Shown here: positions 16,065-25,404 of the stretch, piece by piece
How the letters are laid out: the number at the start of each line of letters is the position of its first letter
How positions within the stretch are numbered: the first letter of the stretch is position 1
Assembly (NCBI RefSeq): GCF_009649845.1
Contig: NZ_WJIE01000029.1
Coordinates: forward strand, 1-47,044
Source: Polyangium spumosum
GTDB taxonomy: Bacteria > Myxococcota_A > Polyangia > Polyangiales > Polyangiaceae
DNA length: 47,044 nt
Direction: 5' to 3'
Notes under the pieces: generated by a model
What the model was told of the DNA's origin: nothing
Database searches by the model: none
Seen by the model: the letters and a program-made list of their open reading frames with translations, nothing else
Position numbers and translations under genes: made by a program

Positions 16065-16095
16065 GGCGGCGAAGAGGTGAGGCCTCTCCGCCGCC
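16065..16095. terminator. Bidirectional terminator-like hairpin
   Basis: Begins 1 bp after the stop codon at 16063 and lies before the convergent stop at 16102. Two 13-base arms (GGCGGCGAAGAGG and CCTCTCCGCCGCC) pair with one A-C mismatch around a 5-base loop. No long T-tract on either side, as is common in very GC-rich genomes. Confidence 0.55.
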
Positions 16096-16101
16096 GGCGC
16101 G

Positions 16102-18903
16102 TCACGGATGGTTATCGGGATCGGCGGGGTTCTTGCCGGCGTCCATTTCGTCGCCGTCGAGGTATCCGTCGAGATCCCGATCGATCGCCATCCGCGCACC
16201 CGATCCGGGCGGCGCGCACGTATACGTGACGGGGGTCAGCGGGTTCCACGCGAGCGCTCGGAGATGGGCGTCGGAGATGGGCGGGAATGCCTGTCGATTC
16301 CCGAGGAACTGGCCGCCGCCGACGTGGAGGAAGCCGAGCTCGGCCTTGAAGAACCGCGTCTTCGCCACGAGGTCGCATTCGTTCGCGGCCGCGCGCGAGA
16401 GCAGCAGATCGATCCGAGGCCCGGCGAGAGGCGCATTGTGGCTGTGGAGCGTCACCTGCTGGCCGACGATGGGGGCGAGGTTCGAATCAAACGCGAACAT
16501 GAACGCCTCCACCTGCCGCTTCAGGAGGTCGCCCTCGGGGCCGAACGGAAACCCGGTGGGGTTCCCGGGGGTCTCTGCGAAAGCGACGAGGCTGAAGAAG
16601 CGGAACATCGTATCGAATGCTCCATCGTGGGTGAAGCCGAAGCCGCGCACCTGATCGCCCTGGGGGCCCTCGAGGCCGGGGACGAGGATCGGGGTGGGCG
16701 GCAGGCCGAACATGCCCACCCTTTGATACATGTTGCGGAGGTGCGGGATCTTGAGGAGCTGCGAGATGAACGAGAACGACGATCGACCATCGGTCCCGAA
16801 GAAGCCGGGTTTCGCCGCGCTGGGGTTCGCCTCCGGATCGAGGCGGTGGCAGCTCTCGCAGTTGAGGTTGTGGAAGAGGAGCGAGGGCGGACCAAAAAAG
16901 AAGTCTCGCCCGGCCTGCTGATCCGGCGTGAGCGAATTGTCCAGGTTGCGGATCGGGTTGGGCGGGTAGGTGACCTGCAAGATGAAATCTGCGAAGGCCT
17001 GCATGTCCGCCGGGGCGATCTCCGCGTGGCGCCCGAGCAGGCCCTCGAAGGCGGCGTTGAACTTCAAGAATGCGGCATTCTCGTCGAAGGCCCCGCTGTC
17101 CGGCTGCGCCGTGGGCGCGTCATTGCCGCCCGTGCGATCACCGCGCCAGTGCATCGCGCCGTGGTTCGCCATCCCGCGCAGGCTCTGCGTCAAAAGCGGC
17201 CCCTTCATGGGGTGGAAATCGAGCGTGAACGTGGGATCGAGGAACGGGTTCGCCGGGTCGAACGGGTCGGCGCCGGCGATCGGCTGCGGGTTGTTGAGCA
17301 CCGTCCCGTCCGGGTCCCCGAGGTCCCACGCGAGGCTATCGACGTCGCCGTAGACGTGGCAGGTCGCGCAGGACGAGTCGCCGTGGCTCGAGCTCATCTG
17401 CGCGTCGTACAGGAAGCGGCGACCTCGCACGACGCTCTCGGGCTCGGGGCTCCACATGGCGACGTGGTGCTTCTCTTTGCGCGATTTCACGTCGACGACC
17501 GAGATCGCGTTGTCGAATCGGGTGAGCACGTAGAGCTGCTTTCGTGCCTCGTCGAGCACGATCCCCGTGGGCCCGCCCCCGCTCACCTGGATTTGATTTT
17601 GCGTGCTCGGGACGAAGGTGTCCGTCTCCAGCGCGGCCGTGTCGTAGATGCCGATCTTGCTCGATCCGAGCGCCGCCACGTAGAGCTTCTTTCCGTCCTT
17701 CGAGACGGCCATTTCTTGCGGCAGCGCGAGGCTCCTCGTGTTCTCTGCATTGGGGATCGGCGCGCAGCAAGTCGCGTAATCGATGTGCTTGTTCAGGTGC
17801 CGCGGCAGCACGGCGCCGGTCGCGGGGTCGAGCACCGTGATCCGGCTCTCGTGCAGGTGGCCGCGCACGGTATGCCCCGCGAAATCGCCGGGGCCCTCGA
17901 ACCGCTCGTGGTTTTGCGCCTCGGTGTTCGAGACGTAGACGCGCCCGGTGACCGGGTTGACCGCCATGTTGTAGAGGATGGTGCCCACGGACGTGAAAAA
18001 CCCGTCGCCGCCGGGGAGCTCTGCCGGCGGATCGGACATCGCGTCGATGACGAAGACGTCCTTGTCGGGCAACGAGAAATAGACGGAGTCGTCCCACCAT
18101 CGGCCGAGCTCGTCGACCCAGTGGGCGCCGTCGTGCTTGACGATGAGGCCGACCTCCGGGGCCCCGATGCCCTGGAAATTGGTGTGGGGCCCGGGCGAGC
18201 CGCCGTTGGCCTCGCCGCCGTCGGGGACAATGGCGTCGAAGACGGTGGTCGTGCGGTTGCCCGAGTGGAATGCGGCGGCATACACGCGGCTCTTGTCCGG
18301 GCTCACCGCGAGCGCGCGCGGGGTGTCGCTGAAGACGGTGAGGATGCTCAGGGGGTCGCCGCCGAGCCCTGCGCCGGGATCCTCGGCGTCGAAGACCCAT
18401 ACGTCGGCGCGACCCACGCCCGGGGTGGTCAGCTCCGGGTCGAGCGGGCTGTTCTGGCCTCGGTGCGCCGTCGTCACGAATGCGCGGCGGCTCCCCGCGC
18501 CTGCGAAGACGATGTCCCGGGGCTCGTCGCCCACGAGCAACGTCCGAATGACCCTGCCGCCGCCTCCCCCGGGGTCGATACGGACCACGCTCACGCTGTC
18601 GGACAGGTGATTGACCACCCAGACCTCGCGGTCGTCGCGGGCCGCCACCGCGACCGGCTCGAGCCCGACCGGCACCGAGGCGAGGGGGATCAATCGGTGC
18701 TTCGCGACGCGGAACACCTCGAGCCGGTTGTCCGGGGTATTTGCGGCGAAGAGGAGCTTTCCGTTTGGCGAGAGCGCGAGCGGGCGGACCTGCCCGCTCT
18801 CGAACAGCGTATACGAGGGAGCGGCTCGAGCCGCGTTTACGGCAAGGGAAAGCGCGAGCGCGGACGACACGACGCCGCATAGATGTCGAAAATTCGACGC
18901 CAC
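16102..18903 (-). CDS. Secreted beta-propeller/di-heme cytochrome c protein
   Basis: About 933 aa. A signal peptide (core [12 protein letters not shown], cleavage after ARA) is followed by a long YVTN-type beta-propeller region (~25-480), then a cytochrome region with CATCH and CESCH heme motifs, and a calcium-loop-like tail [12 protein letters not shown] near the C-terminus. Same plan as the lipoprotein at 10828-12948, but with no lipobox and with ~230 more residues. Likely a periplasmic or surface redox protein of the MauG/cytochrome-peroxidase-related kind. GTG 18903 is preferred (GAGGTG just upstream); GTG 18915 and a start at 19005 are in frame. Its promoter region faces that of the ABC ATPase gene. 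Substrate unknown. Confidence 0.82.
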   Translation of the reverse strand: MASNFRHLCGVVSSALALSLAVNAARAAPSYTLFESGQVRPLALSPNGKLLFAANTPDNRLEVFRVAKHRLIPLASVPVGLEPVAVAARDDREVWVVNHLSDSVSVVRIDPGGGGGRVIRTLLVGDEPRDIVFAGAGSRRAFVTTAHRGQNSPLDPELTTPGVGRADVWVFDAEDPGAGLGGDPLSILTVFSDTPRALAVSPDKSRVYAAAFHSGNRTTTVFDAIVPDGGEANGGSPGPHTNFQGIGAPEVGLIVKHDGAHWVDELGRWWDDSVYFSLPDKDVFVIDAMSDPPAELPGGDGFFTSVGTILYNMAVNPVTGRVYVSNTEAQNHERFEGPGDFAGHTVRGHLHESRITVLDPATGAVLPRHLNKHIDYATCCAPIPNAENTRSLALPQEMAVSKDGKKLYVAALGSSKIGIYDTAALETDTFVPSTQNQIQVSGGGPTGIVLDEARKQLYVLTRFDNAISVVDVKSRKEKHHVAMWSPEPESVVRGRRFLYDAQMSSSHGDSSCATCHVYGDVDSLAWDLGDPDGTVLNNPQPIAGADPFDPANPFLDPTFTLDFHPMKGPLLTQSLRGMANHGAMHWRGDRTGGNDAPTAQPDSGAFDENAAFLKFNAAFEGLLGRHAEIAPADMQAFADFILQVTYPPNPIRNLDNSLTPDQQAGRDFFFGPPSLLFHNLNCESCHRLDPEANPSAAKPGFFGTDGRSSFSFISQLLKIPHLRNMYQRVGMFGLPPTPILVPGLEGPQGDQVRGFGFTHDGAFDTMFRFFSLVAFAETPGNPTGFPFGPEGDLLKRQVEAFMFAFDSNLAPIVGQQVTLHSHNAPLAGPRIDLLLSRAAANECDLVAKTRFFKAELGFLHVGGGQFLGNRQAFPPISDAHLRALAWNPLTPVTYTCAPPGSGARMAIDRDLDGYLDGDEMDAGKNPADPDNHP

Positions 18904-19101
18904 GGAGCACCTCACGTGTCTCCCAAGACCACGAAATGCGTGGACTCGAGGAACGGTGACAGTTGGTGGGATCCCCCCTGTGGATGAGAATACATGGCGC
19001 CGCACATTTGTAAATACAAACTCGGCGGGGCCTCGCCTCGGCTTCCGTTCCGGCCACGAGTTCCGCTACCGCTTCCACTTCCATCCGCTAAAGTCCCCCC
19101 G

Positions 19102-19875
19102 ATGCCCCCGGACGCTCCTGCATCCCCGCCCGCCCTCTCCGCCGAACGCCTCGTCAAGCATTACGGCTCCACCATCGCCGTCGCCGGCCTCGACCTGTTC
19201 GTTCGTCCTGGCGAGGTCGTGGGCCTCCTCGGCCCCAACGGCGCGGGCAAGACCACGGCGCTCCGCATGCTCGCCGGCATCCTCCGCCCCACCTCGGGAC
19301 GCGTGCGGATCGGCGGCGTCGACATGGCCGAGAGGCCGCTCGAGGCCAAGGCCCTCCTCGGCTTCCTCTCCGGCGACACCCAGCTCTACCAGCGCCTCTC
19401 TCCTCGCGAGACCCTTCAATACTTCGGCCGCCTCCACGGCCTCTCCGAGGCGCGCCTCACGGCTCGGATCGACGAGCTCGTCCGGGACCTCGAAATGGCC
19501 TCCTTCGCCGATCGCCCCTCGGCCACCCTCTCCGCCGGCCAGAAGCAGCGCGCCAATATCGCCCGCGCCTTCCTCCACGAGCCCCAGGTCCTCATCCTCG
19601 ACGAGCCCACGAATGCACTCGACGTCCTCTCGGGCCGCTTCATCGTCGAGTCCATCCGCAAGGAGCGCGCGAAGGGCCGCGCCATTCTCTTCTCCACCCA
19701 CATCATGAGCGAGGCCGAATACTTGTGTGATCGAATCGCCCTCATCCACGAGGGCCGCGTCGTCGACGAGGGGGAGGTCCCGGCCCTTTGCGCGCGCGCG
19801 GGGGGCGCTCGGAACCTCACGGATGCGTTTCTTTTTCACGTCGAGCGTGGCTCGGCGCCCGGAGATGTGGCGTGA
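19102..19875 (+). CDS. ABC transporter ATP-binding protein (NatA/CcmA-like)
   Basis: 257 aa nucleotide-binding subunit. Walker A GPNGAGKTT, signature LSAGQKQR (Ala in place of the usual first Gly), Walker B VLILDEPTN and H-loop STH are all visible. The sequence is of the NatA type that drives Na+ or drug export together with an ABC-2 permease. The gene overlaps the permease start by GTGA at 19872-19875, so the two are translationally coupled and form one transporter. ATG 19102 is chosen; upstream codons to 18994 are Pro/Arg-rich and do not fit the family. Confidence 0.9.
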   Translation: MPPDAPASPPALSAERLVKHYGSTIAVAGLDLFVRPGEVVGLLGPNGAGKTTALRMLAGILRPTSGRVRIGGVDMAERPLEAKALLGFLSGDTQLYQRLSPRETLQYFGRLHGLSEARLTARIDELVRDLEMASFADRPSATLSAGQKQRANIARAFLHEPQVLILDEPTNALDVLSGRFIVESIRKERAKGRAILFSTHIMSEAEYLCDRIALIHEGRVVDEGEVPALCARAGGARNLTDAFLFHVERGSAPGDVA

Positions 19876-22007
19876 GGCTTTCCATCGTCCTCGTCATCCT
19901 GCGCAAAGAGCTCGTCGAGACCCTCCGGGATCGCCGCACCTTCGTGAGCCTCGTCCTCTTGCCGATGCTGCTGTATCCGCTCTTCGCGCTCCTCATGAGC
20001 CGCATGGCGGGCGCGGAGATGGAGACCCTCGAGGCGCGCGCCTCGAAGGTCGCGGTCTGGGGCGAGCTCTCGCCCGAGGTATCTCAGGCGCTCGCGTCCG
20101 CGGAGAACAAGATCGAGGTCCTGCCCTGGCACGGCGCCCCCGAGCCGCTCCGGCGCGACCTCGAGGCCGGCAGCATTCCACCACCCACCCCCGCGCCACA
20201 CGCCCCGCCTGGGCCGCCCCGGAAAAATTCTTCCACCGAAGGCGCCGACGCCGAGGCAAAAGCCGGCGCCAAAAACCGCGACGCGGACAGGCCCGACGCC
20301 GCGGTCGCCCTCGCCGCGCGTGCGCTCGTCGACGCTCGGGAGGCGCACGCCGTGCTCGTCCCCTGGCGGGGTTTTTCCGAGGACCTCCGCGAAGGCAAGG
20401 CCGCTCGTGTCACCATCTATTACGACTCCGTGTGGGGCGACTCCGACTTCGCGGCCGATCGGCTCGATTACGCGCTCGCCCGCGCCCGCGATCGATTGCT
20501 CGTCTCGCGCGAAAGTGAAAAAGGTTTGCCCGAGGGGTTCACCTCCGCGCTCGAGGTCACCTCTCGCAACGTCGCGCCCGAGGAGCGGCGGGTCGGCAAG
20601 GTCCTCGGCACGCTCATGCCGATGATGCTCATCCTCATGTCGCTGCTCGGCGGCTTCCTCCGCGCGGCCGACATGACCGCTGGCGAAAAGGAGCGCGGCA
20701 CCATGCAGACCTTGCTCTGCGCGCCGCTCCTGCCCATCGAGATCATCACTGGCAAATTCCTCGCCGTCTTCGTCGTCTCCCTCTTCACCGCGCTCGTCAA
20801 CGTCGCGAGCCTCGGCTTCACCCTCCGCCGCATCCTCCCCGGCGAGATGGACGTGCCCTTCTCGGCGCACGCCCTCACCTTCGCGCTCCTCATCCCGGTC
20901 ACGCTCCTCTTCTCGGCCCTCTTCCTCGCCGTCGCCGCCTTCGCCCGCGATTTCAAGGACGCGCAGAACCTGCTCACCCCCGTCTATCTGCCCGTCATGC
21001 TCCTCTCGATGGTCACGTCCTTGCCCGGGATGGAGCTCACGCTCGCCACGTCGTTCGTGCCGGTCCTCAACGTCGCGCTCCTCATCAAGGCGATTTACCT
21101 CGGCGACGTCTCTCCCGATCTCGTGCTCTTCACGCTCGGCTCCTCCACGCTCTTCGCCGCGCTCACGCTCGTCTTCGCGGCGCGTGTCTTCGAGCGCGAG
21201 GACGTCCTGCTCGGCGGTCGCGGCTCTTTCCGCGCCGTCTTCTCGTTCGAGCGGCAGAAGGGCGGGATCCCGAGCCTCGGCTTCTCCCTCGGCGCCTTCG
21301 CCGTCATCCTCGTCGTGATGTTTTATGCGAGTCTCCTCGTCGAGAAGACCACGAACAAGACCGCGCAGCTCGCCTTCACCCAGCTCGGCCTCTTTTTCCT
21401 CCCCGCGCTCGCCGCCATTTTCGTGTCCGGCGCCTCGATGCGCGAGACCCTCGGCCTGCGCCTGCCACGCCCGCGCGCCCTCGTCGGCGCTGTCCTCGCG
21501 GGTTTGTCCGGGGGCGCCGTCGTGAGCGCGTTCGCGACCCGCCTCGTGCCCGTCCCGCGCGAGTTCGCGGACAAACTCGGCGATGCCCTCCTGCTCGACG
21601 GCCAGCCCCTCTGGGTGCTGCTCGTCGTCATCGCCGTCCTGCCCGCGCTCTGCGAGGAGACGCTCTTCCGGGGCCTGCTCTTCTCGGGCCTCTCGCGCGC
21701 CGGGTTCGTCGTGGCGCTCCTCGCCTCGTCCCTGCTCTTCGGCCTCGCGCACGGCTCGATTTACCGCCTGCTCCCGACGTTTTCGCTCGGCCTCCTGCTC
21801 GCGTACGCCCGCCACACGACGCGCTCGCTCCTGCCCGGCGTCGTCGTGCACGGGCTCAACAATGCCCTCGCCATCACGGTCCTCGCCGTGCGGCCGGCCT
21901 GGCTGGAAAAACTCTTGCGGGACGATCAGGTGCCCCTCGGGGTGGGGGCCGCCGCGGCGCTCGTGCTCGGGCTCGGCGTCTACCTCATGCGCGAGCCGCG
22001 CGAGTGA
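19872..22007 (+). CDS. ABC-2 permease fused to CPBP intramembrane protease
   Basis: 711 aa inner-membrane protein starting at GTG 19872, inside the stop of the ATPase gene. N-terminal part is NatB-like: one membrane helix near residues 18-40, a large outside loop (~45-255) with a Pro-rich insert, then a group of helices (~265-480). The C-terminal ~230 residues are a CPBP (CAAX-type) protease: EETLFRG near 594, FGLAHG near 623 and HGLNNA near 660 supply the Glu-Glu, His and His/Asn catalytic set. Such fusions are known but uncommon; the protease may process an exported peptide or protect against one. Export of Na+ or of a modified peptide are both possible; the substrate is not shown. Confidence 0.88.
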   Translation: MRLSIVLVILRKELVETLRDRRTFVSLVLLPMLLYPLFALLMSRMAGAEMETLEARASKVAVWGELSPEVSQALASAENKIEVLPWHGAPEPLRRDLEAGSIPPPTPAPHAPPGPPRKNSSTEGADAEAKAGAKNRDADRPDAAVALAARALVDAREAHAVLVPWRGFSEDLREGKAARVTIYYDSVWGDSDFAADRLDYALARARDRLLVSRESEKGLPEGFTSALEVTSRNVAPEERRVGKVLGTLMPMMLILMSLLGGFLRAADMTAGEKERGTMQTLLCAPLLPIEIITGKFLAVFVVSLFTALVNVASLGFTLRRILPGEMDVPFSAHALTFALLIPVTLLFSALFLAVAAFARDFKDAQNLLTPVYLPVMLLSMVTSLPGMELTLATSFVPVLNVALLIKAIYLGDVSPDLVLFTLGSSTLFAALTLVFAARVFEREDVLLGGRGSFRAVFSFERQKGGIPSLGFSLGAFAVILVVMFYASLLVEKTTNKTAQLAFTQLGLFFLPALAAIFVSGASMRETLGLRLPRPRALVGAVLAGLSGGAVVSAFATRLVPVPREFADKLGDALLLDGQPLWVLLVVIAVLPALCEETLFRGLLFSGLSRAGFVVALLASSLLFGLAHGSIYRLLPTFSLGLLLAYARHTTRSLLPGVVVHGLNNALAITVLAVRPAWLEKLLRDDQVPLGVGAAAALVLGLGVYLMREPRE

Positions 22008-22913
22008 CTACGCCGCCTTCGGCTGCTCCGCTTCGGCCGCGGGCGCGGCTTCCTCGTTCGTCCGGGCCACGATGCTGCCGAAGGCCGCGGCCGTGAAGAA
22101 CATGATCAGGCTGTAGATGGCCGGCGGAATGGCCATCGTGGAGTTGTTGAGCAACGTCGGCGCCGAGGCGATCGCGATCGCCAGCGTCCCGTTGTGGATC
22201 CCGATCTCCATCCCGATCGCGGTCGCCTGCCGCTTCGGCAGCCGCACGAGCAAGGGGACGACGTAGCCGAGGCCCATGCTGGCCAGGTTGAACACGAGCG
22301 CCGCGAGGCCGACCTGCCTGAAGAAGGTCACGAGGTTCGCCCGCTCCTTCAGCACCGCCGCGACGATGATGAGCACGAGGAACACGGCCGAGGTGATCTT
22401 CACCGGCTTCTGCAGCCGCTCCGAGACGGACGGGCGTTTGGCGCGGACGAGCATCCCGATCCCGACGGGTACGAGCACCACGGCGAAGACCTGGATCACC
22501 TTGTCGAACTGCAGCGGAATGCTCTTCTCGGTGCCCATGAACGCCTCGAGCGACAGGTTCACGATGAGCGGCAACGTGAACAGGCTGAGGATCGAGTTCG
22601 TCGCGGTCAGCGTGATGTTCAGCGCGACGTCGCCCTTTGCGAGGTGGCTGAAGAGGTTCGCTGTGGCGCCGCCCGGCGAGGCCGCGAGCAGCATGAGCCC
22701 GACGGCGAGCTCGGGCGGGAGCGCGAAGCCCTTCGCGATGCCGTAGCAGGCGAGGGGAAGGAGCACCGTCTGGCAGAGGAGCCCGACGAAGACGGCGCGT
22801 GGATACACCACGACGCGGCGGAAATCCTCGAGCGTGAGGCCGAGCCCGAGGCCCAGCATGATGACGCCCAGCGCGAGGGGCATGAACACGGCCGTGAAGA
22901 CATTCGACTGCAT
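22008..22913 (-). CDS. Bile acid:sodium symporter (BASS) family transporter
   Basis: 301 aa inner-membrane protein with about nine to ten hydrophobic helices. Family hallmarks are the GGATANLFSHLAKGD crossover stretch and EIGIHNGTLAIAIA near the second crossover, both parts of the substrate/Na+ site. BASS proteins carry organic anions such as pantoate, keto acids or bile-acid-like compounds. The stop codon abuts the stop of the ABC permease gene with no base between (TGA at 22005-22007, CTA on the plus strand at 22008-22010). Divergent from the PAS-STAS gene with 123 bp between them. Substrate not assignable. Confidence 0.88.
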   Translation of the reverse strand: MQSNVFTAVFMPLALGVIMLGLGLGLTLEDFRRVVVYPRAVFVGLLCQTVLLPLACYGIAKGFALPPELAVGLMLLAASPGGATANLFSHLAKGDVALNITLTATNSILSLFTLPLIVNLSLEAFMGTEKSIPLQFDKVIQVFAVVLVPVGIGMLVRAKRPSVSERLQKPVKITSAVFLVLIIVAAVLKERANLVTFFRQVGLAALVFNLASMGLGYVVPLLVRLPKRQATAIGMEIGIHNGTLAIAIASAPTLLNNSTMAIPPAIYSLIMFFTAAAFGSIVARTNEEAAPAAEAEQPKAA

Positions 22914-23036
22914 GAGGCCTGCGATGGTGGCACGATCGCGACGATCGACTCAACCGCGGAGCGCGAGCGCCGCGGCGCCCTTGCTCCACCCTTGCTCCAG
23001 GTTCGGTCGACGGTGTAGGAATACAGCCGGGGAACC

Positions 23037-24014
23037 ATGGCAGACGAACGAATGGCTGGTGGCGCCGACGGCGCCGACGTCGCCGCGCTGAAGGCGGAGA
23101 TCGCGGCGCTGCGAAAAGAAAACGCGGCGCTCAAGGCGCAGGTCATCGCGCTCGAGGGCGCGCTCGTCGATGGTCGGAACGAAGCGCCGCGGCCCATGGC
23201 CCCGACGATGCGCGCGGCCGTGATCGAGCGCGTCGAGCTCGAGCGAAGGCGGCTCTTGAACGCGGTCATCGACCATTCGCCGAGCATCGTTTTCGTGAAG
23301 GATCCCGACGGTCGATATCTCCTCGTGAACCGCCAGGCCGAACATCGCTACGGCAAGACACGAAACCAGCTGCTCGGCCGGACCGACGGCGAGTTTTTCC
23401 CGCCGGATGCCGTGCGGGTCATGCGGGAGAAGGACGCGGAGGCGGCTCGTCGCGGCGAGCCCATTCAATTCGACGAGACTCTCGAGTTCGACGGCGAGCC
23501 CCGCCATTTCCACACGATCAAGTTTCCGATCCTGAACAGCCACGGCGCGCTCATGGGTGTCTGTGGTATCGTGACGGATATCACCGATCAAAAGCGGCAG
23601 GAGGAGGAGCGCTTGCTCTTGCGCGAGCAGGTGATCGCCGCGCAGGAGGAGGCGCTCCGCGAGCTCTCCACGCCCCTCGTCCCGATCGCCGACGGCGTCG
23701 TCGCCATGCCGATCGTGGGCAGCGTCGACCAGGCGCGCGCCGAGCGGATCATGACCACGCTCCTCGACGGCATCGGCCACCACGGCGCGCACGCGGTGAT
23801 CCTCGACGTCACGGGCGTGCGCGCCGTGGACACGAACGTCGCGAGCGCGATCGTCTCGGCGGCCCGCGCGGTCAGGCTCCTCGGCGCGCGCGTGGTGGTG
23901 ACGGGCGTCCGGCCCGAGGTCGCGCGGACCTTGATCGAGACCGGCGTTGATCTCGAGGGGATCGTCATGCGGGGCAATTTGCAGAGCGGAATCGCCATTG
24001 CGATGCGCCGCTGA
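23037..24014 (+). CDS. PAS-STAS sensor protein (RsbR-like)
   Basis: 325 aa, cytoplasmic. An N-terminal coiled coil (~15-45, leucine/alanine heptads) is followed by one PAS domain (~75-190), a helical linker (QVIAAQEEALRELSTPLVPI) and a STAS domain (~205-325). The two RsbR-type Thr positions are kept (AVDT and VART). Shortest of three STAS-ended sensors in the window and likely a paralogue of the one at 14420-16063. Convergent with the second P450 gene, 9 bp between stops. No kinase or RsbS-like partner nearby, so partners must be encoded elsewhere. Confidence 0.87.
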   Translation: MADERMAGGADGADVAALKAEIAALRKENAALKAQVIALEGALVDGRNEAPRPMAPTMRAAVIERVELERRRLLNAVIDHSPSIVFVKDPDGRYLLVNRQAEHRYGKTRNQLLGRTDGEFFPPDAVRVMREKDAEAARRGEPIQFDETLEFDGEPRHFHTIKFPILNSHGALMGVCGIVTDITDQKRQEEERLLLREQVIAAQEEALRELSTPLVPIADGVVAMPIVGSVDQARAERIMTTLLDGIGHHGAHAVILDVTGVRAVDTNVASAIVSAARAVRLLGARVVVTGVRPEVARTLIETGVDLEGIVMRGNLQSGIAIAMRR

Positions 24015-24023
24015 GCGCGCTCG

Positions 24024-25229
24024 TCAAAACACGATCGGCAGCCGCTTCTTCGCGTGCAGGAGGAGCAACATCGAGCTCGGCTCGAGCTCCTCGCGCGGGA
24101 TCGCGAGGCGCATCCGCGGCAGGCGCCTGAGGAGCGTCTCCACGGCGATCGCCGCTTCCAGCCGCGCGAGCGGCGCGCCGAGGCAGAAATGGATCCCGTA
24201 GCCGAAGGCGATGTGTTTGTTCGGCTTGCGCCCGACGTCGAAGCGGTCGGGATCCGGGAATCGTGATTCGTCGTGATCGGCCGAGAGCAGCGAGGCCACG
24301 ACGAGCTCGTTTTTCCGGATGGTCACCCCGCCGAACTCCAGATCCTCGAGCGCGAAGCGGTACGTCGTCGTCTCCACCGGACCGCAGTATCGCAGCATCT
24401 CCTCCACCGCCGATTCGAGGAGCGAGGGATCCGAGGCGAGCCGCTCGTGCTGCTCGGGGTGGTCCATGAGCGCGAGCATGCCGTTCGTGATGAGGTTGAC
24501 CGTGGTCTCGTGGCCCGCCACGAGCAGGAGGAAGAGCATCCCCACGAGCTCCTGGGTGCTCAAACGATCTCCGCCCTCCTCGGCCGCCACGAGCCCGCTC
24601 ACGAGATCGTCCTGCGGCTCGGCCCTCCGGCGCTCGATGAGCTGCATGAAGTACTGGAAAAATGCAAAGCCGGTGGCGCGCAGGTGAGCGAGCTGCTCCT
24701 CGGTGTCCGCGGGCGTGAAGAGCACCGTGGTCCAGCGGCGGAAATCGTCCTGATCCGAGGCCGGCACGCCGAGCAGCTCGGCGATGACCGTGACGGGCAG
24801 GGGATACGAGAACTGGGAGACGAGGTCCATCCCGCTCGCGTCTCTCGCGAGGGCGGCCGAGACGAGGTCCTCTGCAATCGTGGCGATGCGGCCCCGGAGC
24901 CCCTCGACGATCTGCGGCGTGAAGGCCTTGGCCACGAGGGACCGGAGGCGCGTGTGGTCCGGCGGATCGGCGCTCAGCATGTGCTTTCCGAGCGCTTCGA
25001 ACTCGTCGGAGACGCGCAGGCGTTGCCGCTCCTCGGGGCTCCATTTCGTGAAATCCTTGCCGAAGCGAGGATCCCGCAGCATTTCGGAGCAATCGGCGTA
25101 CCGCGTGAGCAGCCGGAAAGGTATCTTGCGGTAGGGCTCGACGATCCGCGTGATGGGCTCTTCGGCCCGGAGGCGTCGGTAGATGGGGTGAGGGTCCTTG
25201 CGGCCCTCGCGCGTGAACAGGGGGTGCAT
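24024..25229 (-). CDS. Cytochrome P450 (second copy, different subfamily)
   Basis: 401 aa. I-helix motif LLVAGHETT, ExxR in VEEMLR, a PxxF-type region FPDPDRFDVGR, and heme loop FGYGIHFCLGAPLARLE. Resembles CYP107-like macrolide or fatty-acid hydroxylases; not a close paralogue of the P450 at 13092. Start at ATG 25229 is decided by a GGAGG 5 nt upstream; ATG 25241 lacks a site. Its ribosome site lies inside a degraded Cys-rich coding remnant read on the other strand (25242-25355). Convergent with the PAS-STAS gene. Needs external ferredoxin; substrate unknown. Confidence 0.92.
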   Translation of the reverse strand: MHPLFTREGRKDPHPIYRRLRAEEPITRIVEPYRKIPFRLLTRYADCSEMLRDPRFGKDFTKWSPEERQRLRVSDEFEALGKHMLSADPPDHTRLRSLVAKAFTPQIVEGLRGRIATIAEDLVSAALARDASGMDLVSQFSYPLPVTVIAELLGVPASDQDDFRRWTTVLFTPADTEEQLAHLRATGFAFFQYFMQLIERRRAEPQDDLVSGLVAAEEGGDRLSTQELVGMLFLLLVAGHETTVNLITNGMLALMDHPEQHERLASDPSLLESAVEEMLRYCGPVETTTYRFALEDLEFGGVTIRKNELVVASLLSADHDESRFPDPDRFDVGRKPNKHIAFGYGIHFCLGAPLARLEAAIAVETLLRRLPRMRLAIPREELEPSSMLLLLHAKKRLPIVF

Positions 25230-25241
25230 GGGCGCCTCCAT

Positions 25242-25355
25242 GATGCCTGCACCACGGACGCGTGCAACCCGCAAACGGGCTGTAGCACGAGCGTGTACAC
25301 GTCCGGGAGCTGGAACATCGACGATCTCCGCCTCGTCGCGGCGCTCTGCCTCTGA
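25242..25355 (+). pseudogene. Remnant of a Cys-rich repeat surface protein
   Basis: A 37-codon stretch reads DACTTDACNPQTGCSTS... and ends in ...WNIDDLRLVAALCL then TGA at 25353-25355. The DAC-x3-AC-NP-x-TGC pattern is the Cys-repeat common in large myxobacterial surface proteins. No start codon or upstream portion of such a protein remains: the frame to the left runs antisense through the P450. It looks like the 3' end of a lost gene. Not likely to be expressed as a protein. Confidence 0.5.
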
Positions 25356-25404
25356 TTCCCCGCCCGCCCTTCACGCCCCGGCCGCGTTTCGGTAGTCTCG
25401 GCGC

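Noticed and set aside
16108-18882. 924-codon plus-strand open frame
   Set aside because: Antisense shadow of the propeller-cytochrome gene; no recognisable domain and skewed His/Arg/Val content.
22936-22952. Sigma-54-type promoter (TGGCAC...) upstream of the PAS-STAS gene
   Set aside because: The -12 GC element does not match at the needed spacing.
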